From assembly GCA_964590075.1 (NCBI GenBank), contig CAZPXS010000001.1, positions 340,752 through 404,751 of the forward strand: a DNA stretch of 64,000 nucleotides. Direction: 5' to 3'. This stretch comes from JAGDVO01 sp964590075 [NCBI: uncultured Aquificales bacterium] (GTDB lineage: Bacteria > Thermosulfidibacterota > Thermosulfidibacteria > Thermosulfidibacterales). Within the stretch, counting starts at the first letter, position 1. Every line of letters starts with the position of its first letter. Position numbers and translations under genes: made by a program. A model generated the notes under the pieces. The model was given only the letters and a program-made list of their open reading frames with translations, did not search any database and was not told the DNA's origin. Positions 8,720 through 18,572 of the stretch are shown in pieces.

Positions 8720-9943
8720 TTGGATATTAAGAATAACTTAAAGATAGAGCCAAAACTGCAACAGGGGCTTCTTTTAAGTGAGGAGATACTACTATCCTTA
8801 GAGTTGTTAACCATGCCTTTACTCGATCTCTGTGAGTTGGTGGAAGAGGAAATGAGGGAAAACATATTCCTCGAGGAGGTGAGACCGGTTAATATATCAA
8901 GCCTTTTCGATAGCGATGAGGATGAGAAGCTATTCTGGGAAAGATTACCCGCAAAGATCGATTGGCGTGAGGAGGTTGGAGAACAGGTGGTCTCTCTGAA
9001 AGGTCTCAGCGATGAGGAGATAGGGATTATTCTAAAGTTGTTGATGTACATTGATGATAGAGGTTTTCTGGTTGATGATCTTGAGAGTATAGCTAAAAAT
9101 ATAGGATATGATCCCAATGTACTTGAAAGGCTAAGGTTAGTTCTGATGGAATCTATTGAGCCTGAGGGTATTGGGTCTAAGAATTTTGAGGAGTTTTTGA
9201 AGTTTCAGCTTGAAAGGTTAGGTGTTTCATCGTCGGAGGATTTCGTGGAAAACATGGATTCGTTGAAAGGCAGTATAAAACCTTATCCTCTATATGGTTT
9301 CAACGATGGCGAGGCAACGGTTTATGTTGTTCCCGATGCCTATGTCGTACAGGTTGGGGATGAGTTTCAGGTGCATTTAAACGAGGGGATTTTACCTGTT
9401 CTGTCTGTTAGAGAGGAGTATAAGAGCTTTATGGATAGTACGCTTGATAAGGAGGTGAGGGATTATCTTAAAGAAAAATTTAAGAGGGCACAGAGTATAA
9501 TAAAAGCTATCGAGCAGAGAAAGAAGACTTTGAGAAAAACGATAGAAGCTATAGTTGAGTTGGAAAGAGAGTTTTTTGAGAAAGGGCCAAAGAGTATAAG
9601 ACCTCTAAATCTGCAGCAACTAGCGGAGAAGCTTGATCTACATATCTCTACGATAAGTAGAGTGGTTAATAATAAGTATATCCACACACCCTGGGGAACA
9701 TTTCCTCTTAAGATATTCTTTGAGGATAAGGGGTTTGAGATAAAGAAGAGGATCAGGGAGCTTATAGAAAACGAGCCAAAGGAGGATCCCCTAACCGATG
9801 AGGAGATATGTGAAATATTAAGAAGCGAGGGTTATAGTATTGCAAGAAGAACTGTAACAAAGTATAGGGAAGAACTATCTATACCATCTTGTAGAAAAAG
9901 GAGGGTAAAGGATGCAGGTAGTGATAACAGGAAAAAACGTTGA
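8720..9943 (+). CDS. rpoN: RNA polymerase sigma-54 factor
   Basis: Alternative sigma factor that recognises -24/-12 promoters and needs AAA+ activators. The N-terminal activator region is Leu/Gln-rich (LKIEPKLQQGLLLSEEILLSLELL). The core-binding region spans about 90-260, a HTH about 290-345 holds LQQLAEKLDLHISTISRVVNNKY, and the RpoN box reads ARRTVTKYREEL near the C-terminus. 407 aa, shorter than the roughly 470 aa proteobacterial proteins, mainly through a short acidic linker. Starts at TTG with a G-rich site GAGGGGGG seven bases upstream. Confidence 0.95.
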   Translation: MDIKNNLKIEPKLQQGLLLSEEILLSLELLTMPLLDLCELVEEEMRENIFLEEVRPVNISSLFDSDEDEKLFWERLPAKIDWREEVGEQVVSLKGLSDEEIGIILKLLMYIDDRGFLVDDLESIAKNIGYDPNVLERLRLVLMESIEPEGIGSKNFEEFLKFQLERLGVSSSEDFVENMDSLKGSIKPYPLYGFNDGEATVYVVPDAYVVQVGDEFQVHLNEGILPVLSVREEYKSFMDSTLDKEVRDYLKEKFKRAQSIIKAIEQRKKTLRKTIEAIVELEREFFEKGPKSIRPLNLQQLAEKLDLHISTISRVVNNKYIHTPWGTFPLKIFFEDKGFEIKKRIRELIENEPKEDPLTDEEICEILRSEGYSIARRTVTKYREELSIPSCRKRRVKDAGSDNRKKR

Positions 9944-10439
9944 GCTATCTCAATCCATCAAGGACTATGTTGAAAAGAAATTGGCAAGGTTGGAGAAATA
10001 TCTGACGGAACCTATAATGATTCAGGTTGTTTTGTCCATGGAGAGATATAGATACGTTGTTGATATGACTGTTAGTGCTAAGGAAGGTGTTTTCCATGCT
10101 ACTGAAGATATGGATGATATGTATGCAGCTATAGATAGGGCTGTGGATGTTATGGAGGAGGTTTTAAGGAGGAAAAAGGAAAAGGTAAGGAATGTACCAA
10201 AGGGTAGGGACAACAGGGAAGCTTTGGTTGGTGATAGCTTGAGAGCTTTAGATAGAGAGGGGGATGAGGTTAGGATAGTCGAGGAAAGTATAGATATAAA
10301 GCCGATGTCGATAGAAGAGGCACTTTTACAGGTTGATGAGGATGGTAAAGGATTTGTCGTCTTCATAAACTCCGATACGGGTAAGGTTAATGTGTTATAT
10401 AGGAAAAGGAAGAATCTCTACGGTTTAATTACCGTTTGA
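9912..10439 (+). CDS. hpf: Ribosome hibernation promoting factor, long form
   Basis: Dimerises and silences 70S ribosomes in stationary phase. The N-terminal ribosome-binding domain begins MQVVITGKNVELSQSIKDYV and includes ATEDMDDMYAAIDRAVDVMEE. The C-terminal dimerisation domain reads KPMSIEEALLQV then FVVFINSDTGKVNVLYRKR, so this is the long form of 175 aa. It overlaps rpoN by 32 bp; ATG has AAGGAGG well placed inside the end of rpoN. Confidence 0.94.
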   Translation: MQVVITGKNVELSQSIKDYVEKKLARLEKYLTEPIMIQVVLSMERYRYVVDMTVSAKEGVFHATEDMDDMYAAIDRAVDVMEEVLRRKKEKVRNVPKGRDNREALVGDSLRALDREGDEVRIVEESIDIKPMSIEEALLQVDEDGKGFVVFINSDTGKVNVLYRKRKNLYGLITV

Positions 10440-10441
10440 TT

Positions 10442-11281
10442 ATGACCAGGAATCTAATAATAGTAACAGGGTTATCGGGCGCTGGTAAGAGTACTGTAAT
10501 TAGGGCATTGGAAGACTTGGGTTTTTACACTATAGACAATCTACCTATGGTTCTTTTTGATAGCCTACTCGGTATAGATTACCTTAAAGATTTCGATATT
10601 GCTCTTGGTGTGGATGTTAGAGATGTAAGGAATATAGAGTTACTGGTCAAAAAGTTAGAGGCTATTCCTAAGGATATTAAAAGGGAAGTTTTATTCATAG
10701 AGGCCGATATTCACACAATAGTGGGAAGATATAAGGAAACAAGGAGAAATCATCCTCTGGGAGATCCGATAATAGAGAGGGCCGTTGAAAAGGAGAGGGA
10801 ACTTCTCAGTCCTCTAAGGGAATTTGCGGATAGAATTATAGATACTACAAATCTTACCTCTGTAAAGTTGAGAGATTTGATAAGATCCATCTATCATCAC
10901 AGGGATAAGAAAAAACTGATACTTCTATCTTTTTCTTACTCAAAGGGTATACCATCCTTTTCAGATATGGTTATTGATGCGAGGAGTCTACCGAATCCTC
11001 ACTACGAACCTAAGTTGCGAAGCCTTACGGGCCTTGATGGTAGCGTGGCGGAGTTTTTAGAAGGTTTTGGTGAGGTGAGAGCTTTTTTGGATCAGGTTTT
11101 TAACTTTATTAAGGATAACATTGATAGCTACTATAGAGATGGTAGAAGCCTTTTTATAGTTTCGATCGGTTGTACAGGTGGTAAACATCGCTCGGTTTAC
11201 ATGGTGGAAGAACTCTATAGGAGGTTGGAGCCAGTCTTAACCGGTAGTTACGAGATATGTAAGTTTCATAGAGAACTTTAA
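10442..11281 (+). CDS. rapZ: RapZ/YvcJ-family nucleotide-binding protein
   Basis: P-loop protein that binds nucleotides and, in E. coli, delivers GlmZ sRNA to RNase E to control glmS. Walker [10 protein letters not shown] near residue 10, then [14 protein letters not shown]. The conserved C-terminal domain includes [21 protein letters not shown] and [12 protein letters not shown]. 279 aa, normal size. A TTG at 10436 overlapping the hpf stop is an alternative start; ATG 10442 is preferred. Whether it controls amino-sugar synthesis here is unknown, although glmM lies 1.2 kb away. Its stop shares the palindrome TTAA with the convergent gene. Confidence 0.93.
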   Translation: MTRNLIIVTGLSGAGKSTVIRALEDLGFYTIDNLPMVLFDSLLGIDYLKDFDIALGVDVRDVRNIELLVKKLEAIPKDIKREVLFIEADIHTIVGRYKETRRNHPLGDPIIERAVEKERELLSPLREFADRIIDTTNLTSVKLRDLIRSIYHHRDKKKLILLSFSYSKGIPSFSDMVIDARSLPNPHYEPKLRSLTGLDGSVAEFLEGFGEVRAFLDQVFNFIKDNIDSYYRDGRSLFIVSIGCTGGKHRSVYMVEELYRRLEPVLTGSYEICKFHREL

Positions 11282-11493
11282 TTGGAGGAGTAGACTTTTA
11301 TGAAGAACTTGATACTTCTATTGTAGGTTCTTTCGTATTCGTTTGGAAAGTAGCAGGCTGGTAGTTCACCCTTAGATCTATGGTATGCTAAGCATTCACA
11401 ACAGTATCCCTTTCTGCTACACGGTTCATAAGAACAGTTACACATCTTCATATTTTTATCGTAGTTTTTACAACCATCTTTACATGTAGCCAT
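11278..11493 (-). CDS. Small Cys-rich protein, DUF6485-like
   Basis: 71-aa soluble protein with nine cysteines arranged as C-x3-C, then CNC-x4-C-x4-CC-x-C and a later Cys. The central motif [17 protein letters not shown] followed by ELPACYFP resembles the small Cys-rich family I know as DUF6485, found in anaerobes; function unknown. The cysteines could bind zinc or an Fe-S cluster, which is inference. Good Shine-Dalgarno AGGAGG lies before the ATG. It is 19 bp downstream of rpsT on the same strand and probably shares its transcript. Confidence 0.78.
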   Translation of the reverse strand: MATCKDGCKNYDKNMKMCNCSYEPCSRKGYCCECLAYHRSKGELPACYFPNEYERTYNRSIKFFIKVYSSN

Positions 11494-11512
11494 ATTTTAC
11501 CTCCTTGGATTA

Positions 11513-11788
11513 TCAGCTCTTTGAAAGATACTCGTGGACCTTGGACATGAGCTTCGATTTTTTTCTGGCTCCCTCGTTTTTATGGAACACTCCTTTACTT
11601 ACCGCTTTATCTATAGCCTTTTGGGCTAATCTCATAAGCTCTATAACTTTTTCCTTGGACTCACCACTTTCCATCGCCTTTAAAACCTTTTTAATACTCG
11701 TTTTAACAGCGCTTCTTATCGCCTTATTTCTCAGCCTTCTTTTTTCTGCCTGCCTTACCCTCTTTTTTGCGGATTTTAAATTTGGCAC
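11513..11788 (-). CDS. rpsT: 30S ribosomal protein S20
   Basis: Primary 16S rRNA-binding protein of the small subunit. 91 aa, very basic, starting [20 protein letters not shown] with later [24 protein letters not shown], diagnostic for S20. Starts with GTG; GGGGAGG precedes by nine bases. It is monocistronic or paired with the small Cys-rich gene and has its own upstream promoter candidate. Confidence 0.97.
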   Translation of the reverse strand: MPNLKSAKKRVRQAEKRRLRNKAIRSAVKTSIKKVLKAMESGESKEKVIELMRLAQKAIDKAVSKGVFHKNEGARKKSKLMSKVHEYLSKS

Positions 11789-11827
11789 CTTTCACTACCT
11801 CCCCATCTTTTTATTAAAGACTTTGCT

Positions 11828-11857
11828 ATTACTGCCATACTTGTTTTACCATGTCAA
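11828..11857 (-). promoter_or_regulatory. Candidate sigma-70 promoter for rpsT
   Basis: On the minus strand, TTGACA (11857-11852) is followed after 18 bp by AGTAAT (11833-11828), with AT-rich sequence upstream. The -35 is perfect, the -10 weak (four of six). The plus strand in the same 105-bp gap has TTGTTT and TATATT (11865-11870) 18 bp apart, a weak candidate for divergent ybbR. Confidence 0.5.
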
Positions 11858-11893
11858 TATAGGTTATATTCAAAGTAATAGTAAGGGGAAATT

Positions 11894-12499
11894 ATGAGGA
11901 TAAATTTTAGTTTATGGTTGGAAAGGGTTCTTGCTTTATTGATAGGGTTAGCCATATGGGGATACGTTAATTCCCAGGGTGTTATGGAGATGGCCTTCGT
12001 TGTACCTATAGAGTATAGGGATATTGGGAACAATATTATAATTGAAAGTACCTTGCCTCAGACCGCAACTGTCAGGGTTCGCGGTAGCTCATGGTTGATA
12101 AATAAGATAGGACCCAAGGATATATCCGTGATCGTTAGTTTTGAGGATGCAAAGGAGGGTTTAAATAAGATAAGAGTTAGGAATGTAAATGTTCCCTCTG
12201 GTGTTGAGGTGGTTAAGGTTATTCCGGAATATATAGAGGTAAAGGTAAAGGTTATATCGGAGAAGGAGGTTCCTGTAATAGTTTTATGGCATAGAAAGCC
12301 GAGAGTCCCATATATATATAGCCCTACCACCGTCATTCTGAAGGCCGAAGAGTCGAGACTGAAGAGGATAAAACGGGTTTACACAGAGCCTGTCGACGGT
12401 GTTTTATTAGCTAAGCAAAAGCTTATTGAAGCTAGATTAAGGATACCATCGTGGGCTATTTCAAATACGAATAAGATCGTGTTGGAGGTTTTGAGGTAA
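11894..12499 (+). CDS. ybbR: YbbR-domain membrane-anchored protein
   Basis: 201-aa protein with an N-terminal membrane helix (residues about 10-25, VLALLIGLAIWGYV) and exported YbbR-type beta domains: VPIEYRDIGNNIII, PQTATVRVRG, then VEVKVKVISEKEVPV-like strands. In Firmicutes the homologue CdaR regulates the diadenylate cyclase CdaA encoded just upstream. Here no cyclase gene precedes it; rpsT is divergent instead. It overlaps glmM by one base (TAATG), preserving the ybbR-glmM pairing. Function here is not known. Confidence 0.87.
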   Translation: MRINFSLWLERVLALLIGLAIWGYVNSQGVMEMAFVVPIEYRDIGNNIIIESTLPQTATVRVRGSSWLINKIGPKDISVIVSFEDAKEGLNKIRVRNVNVPSGVEVVKVIPEYIEVKVKVISEKEVPVIVLWHRKPRVPYIYSPTTVILKAEESRLKRIKRVYTEPVDGVLLAKQKLIEARLRIPSWAISNTNKIVLEVLR

Positions 12500-13854
12500 T
12501 GGGATTATTTGGTACCGACGGTATAAGGGGAAGGGCCAACGTATGGCCGATGACTGCTGAGATGATCTTAAAGGTTGGTATGGCTGTTGGTTATGTCTTA
12601 TCGGTAAATAAAAAGTCCAGAAGAGGTATAGTTGTTGTAGGTAAGGATACGAGAATCTCCGGATATCTATTCGAGTATGCGATAAGTAGTGGTTTGTGTT
12701 CTGTCGGGGCCGATGTCTATCTATTGGGTCCCATGCCTACTCCAGCTATAAGTTTTATAACCAAAAATATGAGGGCTGATGCTGGGATAGTGATATCAGC
12801 CTCCCATAATCCCTACTACGATAACGGTATAAAGGTATTTAACGAGGATGGCTTAAAACTGTCCGATAATTTAGAGGCGGAGATAGAGAGGATTGTTGAG
12901 GAAAACAACATTGAACTTTCGCCTGATAGGATAGGTAGAGTAAGGAGAGTTGTGGATGCTATAGGGAGATACATCGTACATCTTAAAAACTCTTTTCCCT
13001 ATAACTTGAATCTCGACGGGATGAGGATAGTTGTGGATTGTGCCAACGGAGCTACATATAGAGTCGCTCCTATAGTTTTGGAGGAGCTTGGTGGACATGT
13101 TTATCCGATAGGGGTTAATCCTGATGGCTACAACATAAACGATGGTTGTGGTTCCCTATATCCAGAGGCTGCGAGGAAAAAGCTTGTAGAGGTAGGTGCC
13201 GATATAGCCTTTTCCTTCGACGGTGATGGTGATAGATGCATAGTCGTTGATGATGAGGGCTATATACTCGATGGGGATGATATTATAACTATATGCGCCA
13301 TATATATGAAGGATAGAGGACTGTTGAGAGATAATAAAGTTGTGTCGACCATCATGGCGGGTATGGGGTTAGAGGTGGCTTTAAGGTCTCACGGTATCGA
13401 GGTTTTGAGAACCAATGTGGGTGATAGATACGTGTTTGAAAAAATGATGGAATTCGGGTTGAATTTGGGTGGGGAGCCCTCGGGACATATAATATTCTCC
13501 GATCATACGACTACAGGCGATGGTATAATAACCGCCCTTAAGGTGCTACTTGTTGTTCTAGATATGGGGGTACCCTTATCTGAACTGAGGAAAAGGTGGG
13601 TAGTCAGATTCCCGAGGGAAGAAAGGGCCGTTTTTGTGAGTAGAAAGATACCGATTCAGGATACTCCTATTAATGAGATTGTTAATAGGTTGGAGGATGA
13701 TATAAGGAGATGTAACGGTAGGATACTTTTGAGATACTCAGGTACCGAGCCAAAACTAAGGATTCTGGTTGAAGGTGAGAATGAGAAACTGGTTAAACAT
13801 ACCGCGGATATTTTAGAGGAGGAGGCAAAAAAGCATCTCGGAGGTTTGGCATGA
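12499..13854 (+). CDS. glmM: Phosphoglucosamine mutase
   Basis: Interconverts glucosamine-6-P and glucosamine-1-P on the way to UDP-GlcNAc for murein and LPS. The phosphoserine is Ser102 in [15 protein letters not shown]. Mg-binding loop FDGDGDRC, sugar loop GGEPSGHII and phosphate-binding [11 protein letters not shown] are all present. 451 aa, full length. The start [10 protein letters not shown] is typical of GlmM rather than phosphomannomutase. Confidence 0.97.
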   Translation: MGLFGTDGIRGRANVWPMTAEMILKVGMAVGYVLSVNKKSRRGIVVVGKDTRISGYLFEYAISSGLCSVGADVYLLGPMPTPAISFITKNMRADAGIVISASHNPYYDNGIKVFNEDGLKLSDNLEAEIERIVEENNIELSPDRIGRVRRVVDAIGRYIVHLKNSFPYNLNLDGMRIVVDCANGATYRVAPIVLEELGGHVYPIGVNPDGYNINDGCGSLYPEAARKKLVEVGADIAFSFDGDGDRCIVVDDEGYILDGDDIITICAIYMKDRGLLRDNKVVSTIMAGMGLEVALRSHGIEVLRTNVGDRYVFEKMMEFGLNLGGEPSGHIIFSDHTTTGDGIITALKVLLVVLDMGVPLSELRKRWVVRFPREERAVFVSRKIPIQDTPINEIVNRLEDDIRRCNGRILLRYSGTEPKLRILVEGENEKLVKHTADILEEEAKKHLGGLA

Positions 13855-14579
13855 AAAGGAGAATAAGGCTTGGTGTTAATGTTGATCACGTTGCAACTCT
13901 CAGAGAGGCGAGAAAGGGTGTTGAGCCTGATCCTGTAACCGCTGCTTTAATGGCTGAGATAGCTGGAGCTGATGGTATAACTGTTCATCTAAGGATGGAT
14001 AGGAGACATATAAAGGAGAGGGATCTTGAGTTACTTAGGAAGACTGTAAAGACCAGGCTGAATCTCGAGATGGCGGTAAGTGAAGAGATGTTGAATATCG
14101 CTTTGGCTATAAAACCCGATCAGGTTACCCTTGTGCCGGAAAGGCCGGGTGAAGTAACCACGGAAGGTGGTCTGGATATAATCTCAAACCTCGTGAAAGT
14201 TAAGGAGGCTGTTGATATACTCAGGGATAACGATATAGAGGTGAGTATCTTTATAGATCCCGATATTCTCCAGGTTGAAGCGGCCAAAGAGGTGGGCGCC
14301 GAGGCCATAGAGATTCACACAGGGATTTACGCCAGAGCCAAGGGAGAGGATGTGGATAGGGAACTGGAGAGAATATATAAAACTGCTGAAGTAGCGGTGA
14401 GGAACGATTTGAGGGTGCATTTGGGACACGATCTAAATTACAGGAATATAGTGCCTGTCCTTAAAACGCCAGGGCTTGTTGAGGTTAACATAGGTCATGC
14501 TATAATCGCAAGGTCAGTTTATGTTGGTATAGTGAAGGCTGTTAGAGAGATGAGGGAGATAATAGATGAGAATAGCTAA
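13851..14579 (+). CDS. pdxJ: Pyridoxine 5'-phosphate synthase
   Basis: Final ring-closing enzyme of DXP-dependent vitamin B6 synthesis. N-terminus [18 protein letters not shown] and [19 protein letters not shown] carry the catalytic His and substrate-binding residues; later [16 protein letters not shown] and [15 protein letters not shown] are also diagnostic. 242 aa TIM barrel. Overlaps glmM by four bases and pgpA by 14. PLP made here would serve enzymes such as the aminotransferase at 19.6 kb. Confidence 0.97.
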   Translation: MKRRIRLGVNVDHVATLREARKGVEPDPVTAALMAEIAGADGITVHLRMDRRHIKERDLELLRKTVKTRLNLEMAVSEEMLNIALAIKPDQVTLVPERPGEVTTEGGLDIISNLVKVKEAVDILRDNDIEVSIFIDPDILQVEAAKEVGAEAIEIHTGIYARAKGEDVDRELERIYKTAEVAVRNDLRVHLGHDLNYRNIVPVLKTPGLVEVNIGHAIIARSVYVGIVKAVREMREIIDENS

Positions 14580-15003
14580 GTTGTTGTTTCTAACAGGTTT
14601 GTTCGTTGGCTATTCGCCTATTGCTCCAGGGACTTTGGGTTCCGTTCTCGGGATCGTTCTTTATTCGATCTTCCCTAAGGGAGTCTATGTCTTTTTACTT
14701 TATATCCTTCTTACCTATCTTGCTATAAAGCTCTCTGGAGAATCAAGGGAGCTATTTTTGGAGGAGGATAGTGAGAGGATAGTTATAGATGAGGTTCTCG
14801 GTATGTGGCTTGCTCTTATAATTACAGGTAGTCATAACTTTACCCATATACTAGAGGCCTTTTTAATATTCAGGTTTCTTGATGTTTATAAGCCTATGTA
14901 CGTGGACAGGATGGAAAGGTTTGAGGGGGGATTGGGCGTTGTTCTTGATGATGTTTGGGCTGGTCTGATAACCGGTTTGATAATGAGGATATTCTTTGTA
15001 TGA
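14566..15003 (+). CDS. pgpA: Phosphatidylglycerophosphatase A
   Basis: Integral-membrane phosphatase that makes phosphatidylglycerol from PGP. The family motif [15 protein letters not shown] is near the N-terminus; the second conserved motif is [13 protein letters not shown], and [13 protein letters not shown] lies near the C-terminus. 145 aa with several hydrophobic segments. Its stop overlaps the lptD start (ATGA). The lipid head-group enzyme is placed between pdxJ and an LPS-assembly gene, suggesting an envelope operon. Confidence 0.93.
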   Translation: MRIAKLLFLTGLFVGYSPIAPGTLGSVLGIVLYSIFPKGVYVFLLYILLTYLAIKLSGESRELFLEEDSERIVIDEVLGMWLALIITGSHNFTHILEAFLIFRFLDVYKPMYVDRMERFEGGLGVVLDDVWAGLITGLIMRIFFV

Positions 15004-17135
15004 AGAGGCTGATTCTGATAATATTTTTTTCTCTTTTATACGGCCTAGCCTTTGCTGAAGAGGCTGAGATAGTAGTTAATGGGGATTATGTTGAGAGAAT
15101 ACCTGAACTTTCCGTTGTTATAGCTAAGGGTAATGTCGAAGTTATCTATATGGATGTGAGGATATGGGCCGATGAGGTTCATATGAATACCGAGACTAAG
15201 GATGTTGTTGCAACCGGTAATGTTGTTGTTTGGGAACTTTCCAAGGATGAATTGGGTAAAGGTAATTTTGTAAAGGGATACATGAAGTGTGATAAACTTG
15301 AGTTCAACATGGATACGAAAAAAGGAGTCGCCTATAGAGCAAGGGGTTATCTTGATCCTTTCTACTACTACGAGGGTAGTAAGGTTACGAAGGTCGATGA
15401 GGACGTTTATAACGTTGAGAATGGTACTATAACTACATGTACGTCCCAATGTGGTATGAACCCTGATTGGCGTCTAGCTGGTAAGCGTATAGTCATAAAG
15501 ACTGAGAGTTATACAAGAATATTTGGCCTCACAGGCTGGATAAAGTCTATACCAGTTTTATTCAGTCCCTATTTGCAGACTCCCTCCAAGTCCGAGAGAA
15601 AAAGCGGTGTGTTAGTCCCTACCTTTGGATATAAGACTAATGATAAGATCTTTGTAAAAGTACCAGTGTATTTTGTTATAGATAGGAGTAGCGATCTTAC
15701 ACTTTGGTTTACGCCCTATAGCAGTGGATCTTTAGGAACCGCCTTTGAGTACAGGAATGTATTCTCGCCTGGCGAAAAGCTTAGACTGAAGGGTGATTAT
15801 ATACAGGAGAAGGACAAGAGTAGCAGATGGTCCTTAAGTGGTAGATTCAATAGATTCCTAGGTGTCGATACCGAATTGAAGGGTAGTATAGACATAAAAA
15901 ACACATCCTACAGGAAATACTATTCCGAGAGTTTCAGTGAGTATTCTCAGATCTACAGTGATTCTATCTTAGAGTTTTTGAAGCGCACCGACTATACATC
16001 ACTAAACGTTATAGCGAGATACCAGAGTGATAATCTATCCGGTGTTTCCCAGAAGTTGTATAGAATCCCAGAGCTCAACTTTTCCCTTTTCCCGATTAGA
16101 ACTGGTATAATCAATGATCTTTTCATCGGTGGTTATAGTGGTGCTCTGGTATACAAAGAGAAAAATGGTAATAGTAACTTAGATTTCACACTCACACGAT
16201 TTATCCTCGATCCTAGACTTTACCTACCCTTCAGCATAGGAGGTATGCTGCGATTCTTACCGACCTATTCATATTCCTATACCTACTGGAGTAAAAGTTT
16301 GGATAAAAATGGCAGGGTTTCTGGTGATTCGCTTAGTAGGGAGATCTCCGATTTTAGATTCTATACCCGTGGTCCTATAGTTATGAGGCCCTATAGTTTG
16401 CCTATACTCGGGGAGCTCTTCCACTTTGTGATCCCGGAGGTGAGATACGTCTACGTGCCTAATTACGGTGATAGAAAGAGGGTTATAGTGTTCGACGATA
16501 GAGATACCCTGAGTAACATCAACACTTTAACTTACTCTTTAGCAAATAGGTTCATAACTATAAGTGGTAACCAAACGAAGGAGATAGCAAGATTCATAGT
16601 TGAACAGGATTATAGGTTTAACTCCCTCGGTGTAGGTTCGAGAAAGTTAACCGATGTTAGGTTTATATTCGATCTTTATCCCGGTAATTTCCATCTTAAC
16701 ACAAGACTTTTTTACAACGTATACGGTAGAGGTATACCTACAAAGGCGATTACTATTGGGTACTCTGGAGATGTAGTTAGGGATTGGAGAGGTAATGTTA
16801 ATTTAAACTATTACGAGGATAATACGGCAGGATCGAGGTACATGGAGTATAGTGCTGGTTTTGGTACCGGCTCGTTTGATTTTAACTTTGCCTTAAGGAG
16901 GGACGTGAAGTTAGACTATTGGCCCGAGAAGACTTTTTATCTAGGTTATGTTAAGGGTTGTTGGGCTTTGAGAGTCGGTTACAGGATACTTGATACAACG
17001 CCATCTGGTGGTAGAAGTGATAAAACCATATACTTTATAGTTCTATTCAAAGGTCTCGGTACGCTTGGGAATATTGATGATGCTGGAAGAGCTTGGATAA
17101 ATAACATTGTTAATAGATGGAAGGTAAGATTCTGA
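15000..17135 (+). CDS. lptD: LPS-assembly outer membrane protein LptD
   Basis: Outer membrane barrel that inserts LPS on the cell surface with LptE. A signal peptide ([18 protein letters not shown]) precedes an LptA-like jellyroll with RIPELSVVIAKGNVEVIY-like repeats, then the barrel with SIPVLFSPYLQTPSKSERKSG, the conserved LptD segment, and alternating aromatic strands to the end. Two Cys pairs occur (CTSQC near residue 140). 711 aa, on the short side for LptD. The ATG at 15000 overlapping the pgpA stop gives a clean signal peptide; an upstream in-frame start would not. No lptE is recognisable nearby. Confidence 0.92.
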   Translation: MKRLILIIFFSLLYGLAFAEEAEIVVNGDYVERIPELSVVIAKGNVEVIYMDVRIWADEVHMNTETKDVVATGNVVVWELSKDELGKGNFVKGYMKCDKLEFNMDTKKGVAYRARGYLDPFYYYEGSKVTKVDEDVYNVENGTITTCTSQCGMNPDWRLAGKRIVIKTESYTRIFGLTGWIKSIPVLFSPYLQTPSKSERKSGVLVPTFGYKTNDKIFVKVPVYFVIDRSSDLTLWFTPYSSGSLGTAFEYRNVFSPGEKLRLKGDYIQEKDKSSRWSLSGRFNRFLGVDTELKGSIDIKNTSYRKYYSESFSEYSQIYSDSILEFLKRTDYTSLNVIARYQSDNLSGVSQKLYRIPELNFSLFPIRTGIINDLFIGGYSGALVYKEKNGNSNLDFTLTRFILDPRLYLPFSIGGMLRFLPTYSYSYTYWSKSLDKNGRVSGDSLSREISDFRFYTRGPIVMRPYSLPILGELFHFVIPEVRYVYVPNYGDRKRVIVFDDRDTLSNINTLTYSLANRFITISGNQTKEIARFIVEQDYRFNSLGVGSRKLTDVRFIFDLYPGNFHLNTRLFYNVYGRGIPTKAITIGYSGDVVRDWRGNVNLNYYEDNTAGSRYMEYSAGFGTGSFDFNFALRRDVKLDYWPEKTFYLGYVKGCWALRVGYRILDTTPSGGRSDKTIYFIVLFKGLGTLGNIDDAGRAWINNIVNRWKVRF

Positions 17136-18328
17136 GAGATAGGATAGATACCTCGATAAATCTAGGACTTAATAGGGTTCTTGAGGCTCTTGGTATTCTC
17201 GGTATAGACTCGATAGCTAATAGAGTTGTTATAGTCGCAGGTACTAACGGTAAGGGATCTACACTTAGTTATCTAGAAGGCATGCTACTATCCTTCGGTT
17301 TTAGGGTTTTTAGTTATCTTTCACCCCATGTATTATCCTTTTCGGAGAGAATTAGGATAAATGGGATCTATTTAGAGGAGGGTTTTATAGAGGAAACCTA
17401 TAGGTTGGTTGAGGATAGGCTAAAGGATAGATGGAAGACTCTAACTCCCTTTGAGAGATTCACCGTCACCGCTTTTTACATAGCTACCTTTGGTAAGTTC
17501 GACTTTGCACTTCTTGAGGTTGGTCTTGGCGGTAGACTCGATGCTACAAATGTGTTTAATAACGACTATGCTGTTATTACGAGTATAGGTTTTGATCACA
17601 TGGAATTTTTGGGAAATAGCTTAGAGGAAATAGCATTCGAGAAGGCTCATGTTATAAAAACCGGTACTTTTACCGTTATAGGTGACGTTAGTGATAGTGT
17701 TTTTGAGGTTGTAAGTAGCGTAGCTAGAAGGAATGGGTCTATCTTAAGGAGAGTTGGGGTCGATTTTCGTTACCTAGTGACCGATTGTAGTTTTGGCAAA
17801 GTTGATTTCATATACGATGGTCTTTACGTTAAGGAGAGGAAGCTTAGTTTGAATACCTTTAATTCTGTATTTGCCCATAATTTTTCTCTGGCTTTGTATC
17901 TTTTTGAGAATATCGTTGGTAGAGAGGTTGAGAGAATCGATCTAACGGATGTTATTGAGAGATTTAATTTACCTGGAAGATGCGAGGTTTTGAGGTTAGG
18001 TGATAGTACTTTGGTTCTCGATGTTGCTCATAATTACCATGCTCTTAATAGGTTGAAGGGAGATATTGAGAGGACTTGTGGAAATGTAACTTGGTTTATA
18101 TCACCGGTTAAAGGTAAGGATTGGTATAGGATTTTGGGCGAAATTAGAGGTAAAGTTTTTTTGTTGGAGAATCCTGAGAAGGGTTACACAGAGGATGAAC
18201 TTAAGGAGTTTGGCGTTGTTGTTACGTTAGATGAATCGATGGAGATGTTGAGAGAAGGAGGTCTATACGTATTTACAGGTTCTTTCTATATCGTGAGGGA
18301 GGTTAAGAGGAGGCTGAAATATGGATAA
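17117..18328 (+). CDS. folC: Folylpolyglutamate / dihydrofolate synthase
   Basis: Mur-ligase-fold enzyme that adds glutamate to folates and probably also makes dihydrofolate. ATP loop VAGTNGKGSTLSYLE, then FSYLSPHVLSFSERIRING, LLEVGLGGRLDATNVF and SIGFDHMEFLGNSLEEIAFEKA, all FolC signatures. 403 aa. Overlaps the end of lptD by 19 bp and the next small gene by eight. Confidence 0.95.
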   Translation: MEGKILRDRIDTSINLGLNRVLEALGILGIDSIANRVVIVAGTNGKGSTLSYLEGMLLSFGFRVFSYLSPHVLSFSERIRINGIYLEEGFIEETYRLVEDRLKDRWKTLTPFERFTVTAFYIATFGKFDFALLEVGLGGRLDATNVFNNDYAVITSIGFDHMEFLGNSLEEIAFEKAHVIKTGTFTVIGDVSDSVFEVVSSVARRNGSILRRVGVDFRYLVTDCSFGKVDFIYDGLYVKERKLSLNTFNSVFAHNFSLALYLFENIVGREVERIDLTDVIERFNLPGRCEVLRLGDSTLVLDVAHNYHALNRLKGDIERTCGNVTWFISPVKGKDWYRILGEIRGKVFLLENPEKGYTEDELKEFGVVVTLDESMEMLREGGLYVFTGSFYIVREVKRRLKYG

Positions 18329-18572
18329 GCCTTACGAGTTGGTAATTAGGTACATCGTCGATAAGTCAAATGTTAACATTATAAATGCCATAATAGAGAG
18401 TTATGAGGAAGTAGCTATAGTTAGGGTGGTGGATAAGAACCAGGGTATAATGGAGTTATACACATCATCCTACTACGAGGATGACGTCGATAATATTATT
18501 AACGCTATAAGGGAAGAGTACGGTGTTATGATAAAGGAACTGGAGAGGTTTAAGTATCCCTTAGATCTCTAA
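18321..18572 (+). CDS. Small DUF4911-like protein
   Basis: 83-aa acidic protein, last in the ybbR-folC run. The pattern of an early hydrophobic strand, ESYEEVAIVRVVDKNQGIMELYT, and a final EDDVDNIINAI helix resembles the short DUF4911 family known from deltaproteobacteria; the assignment is from memory of the pattern and is moderate. No signal peptide, membrane helix or metal motif. Its end overlaps the convergent peptidase gene by 23 bp. Function unknown. Confidence 0.72.
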   Translation: MDKPYELVIRYIVDKSNVNIINAIIESYEEVAIVRVVDKNQGIMELYTSSYYEDDVDNIINAIREEYGVMIKELERFKYPLDL

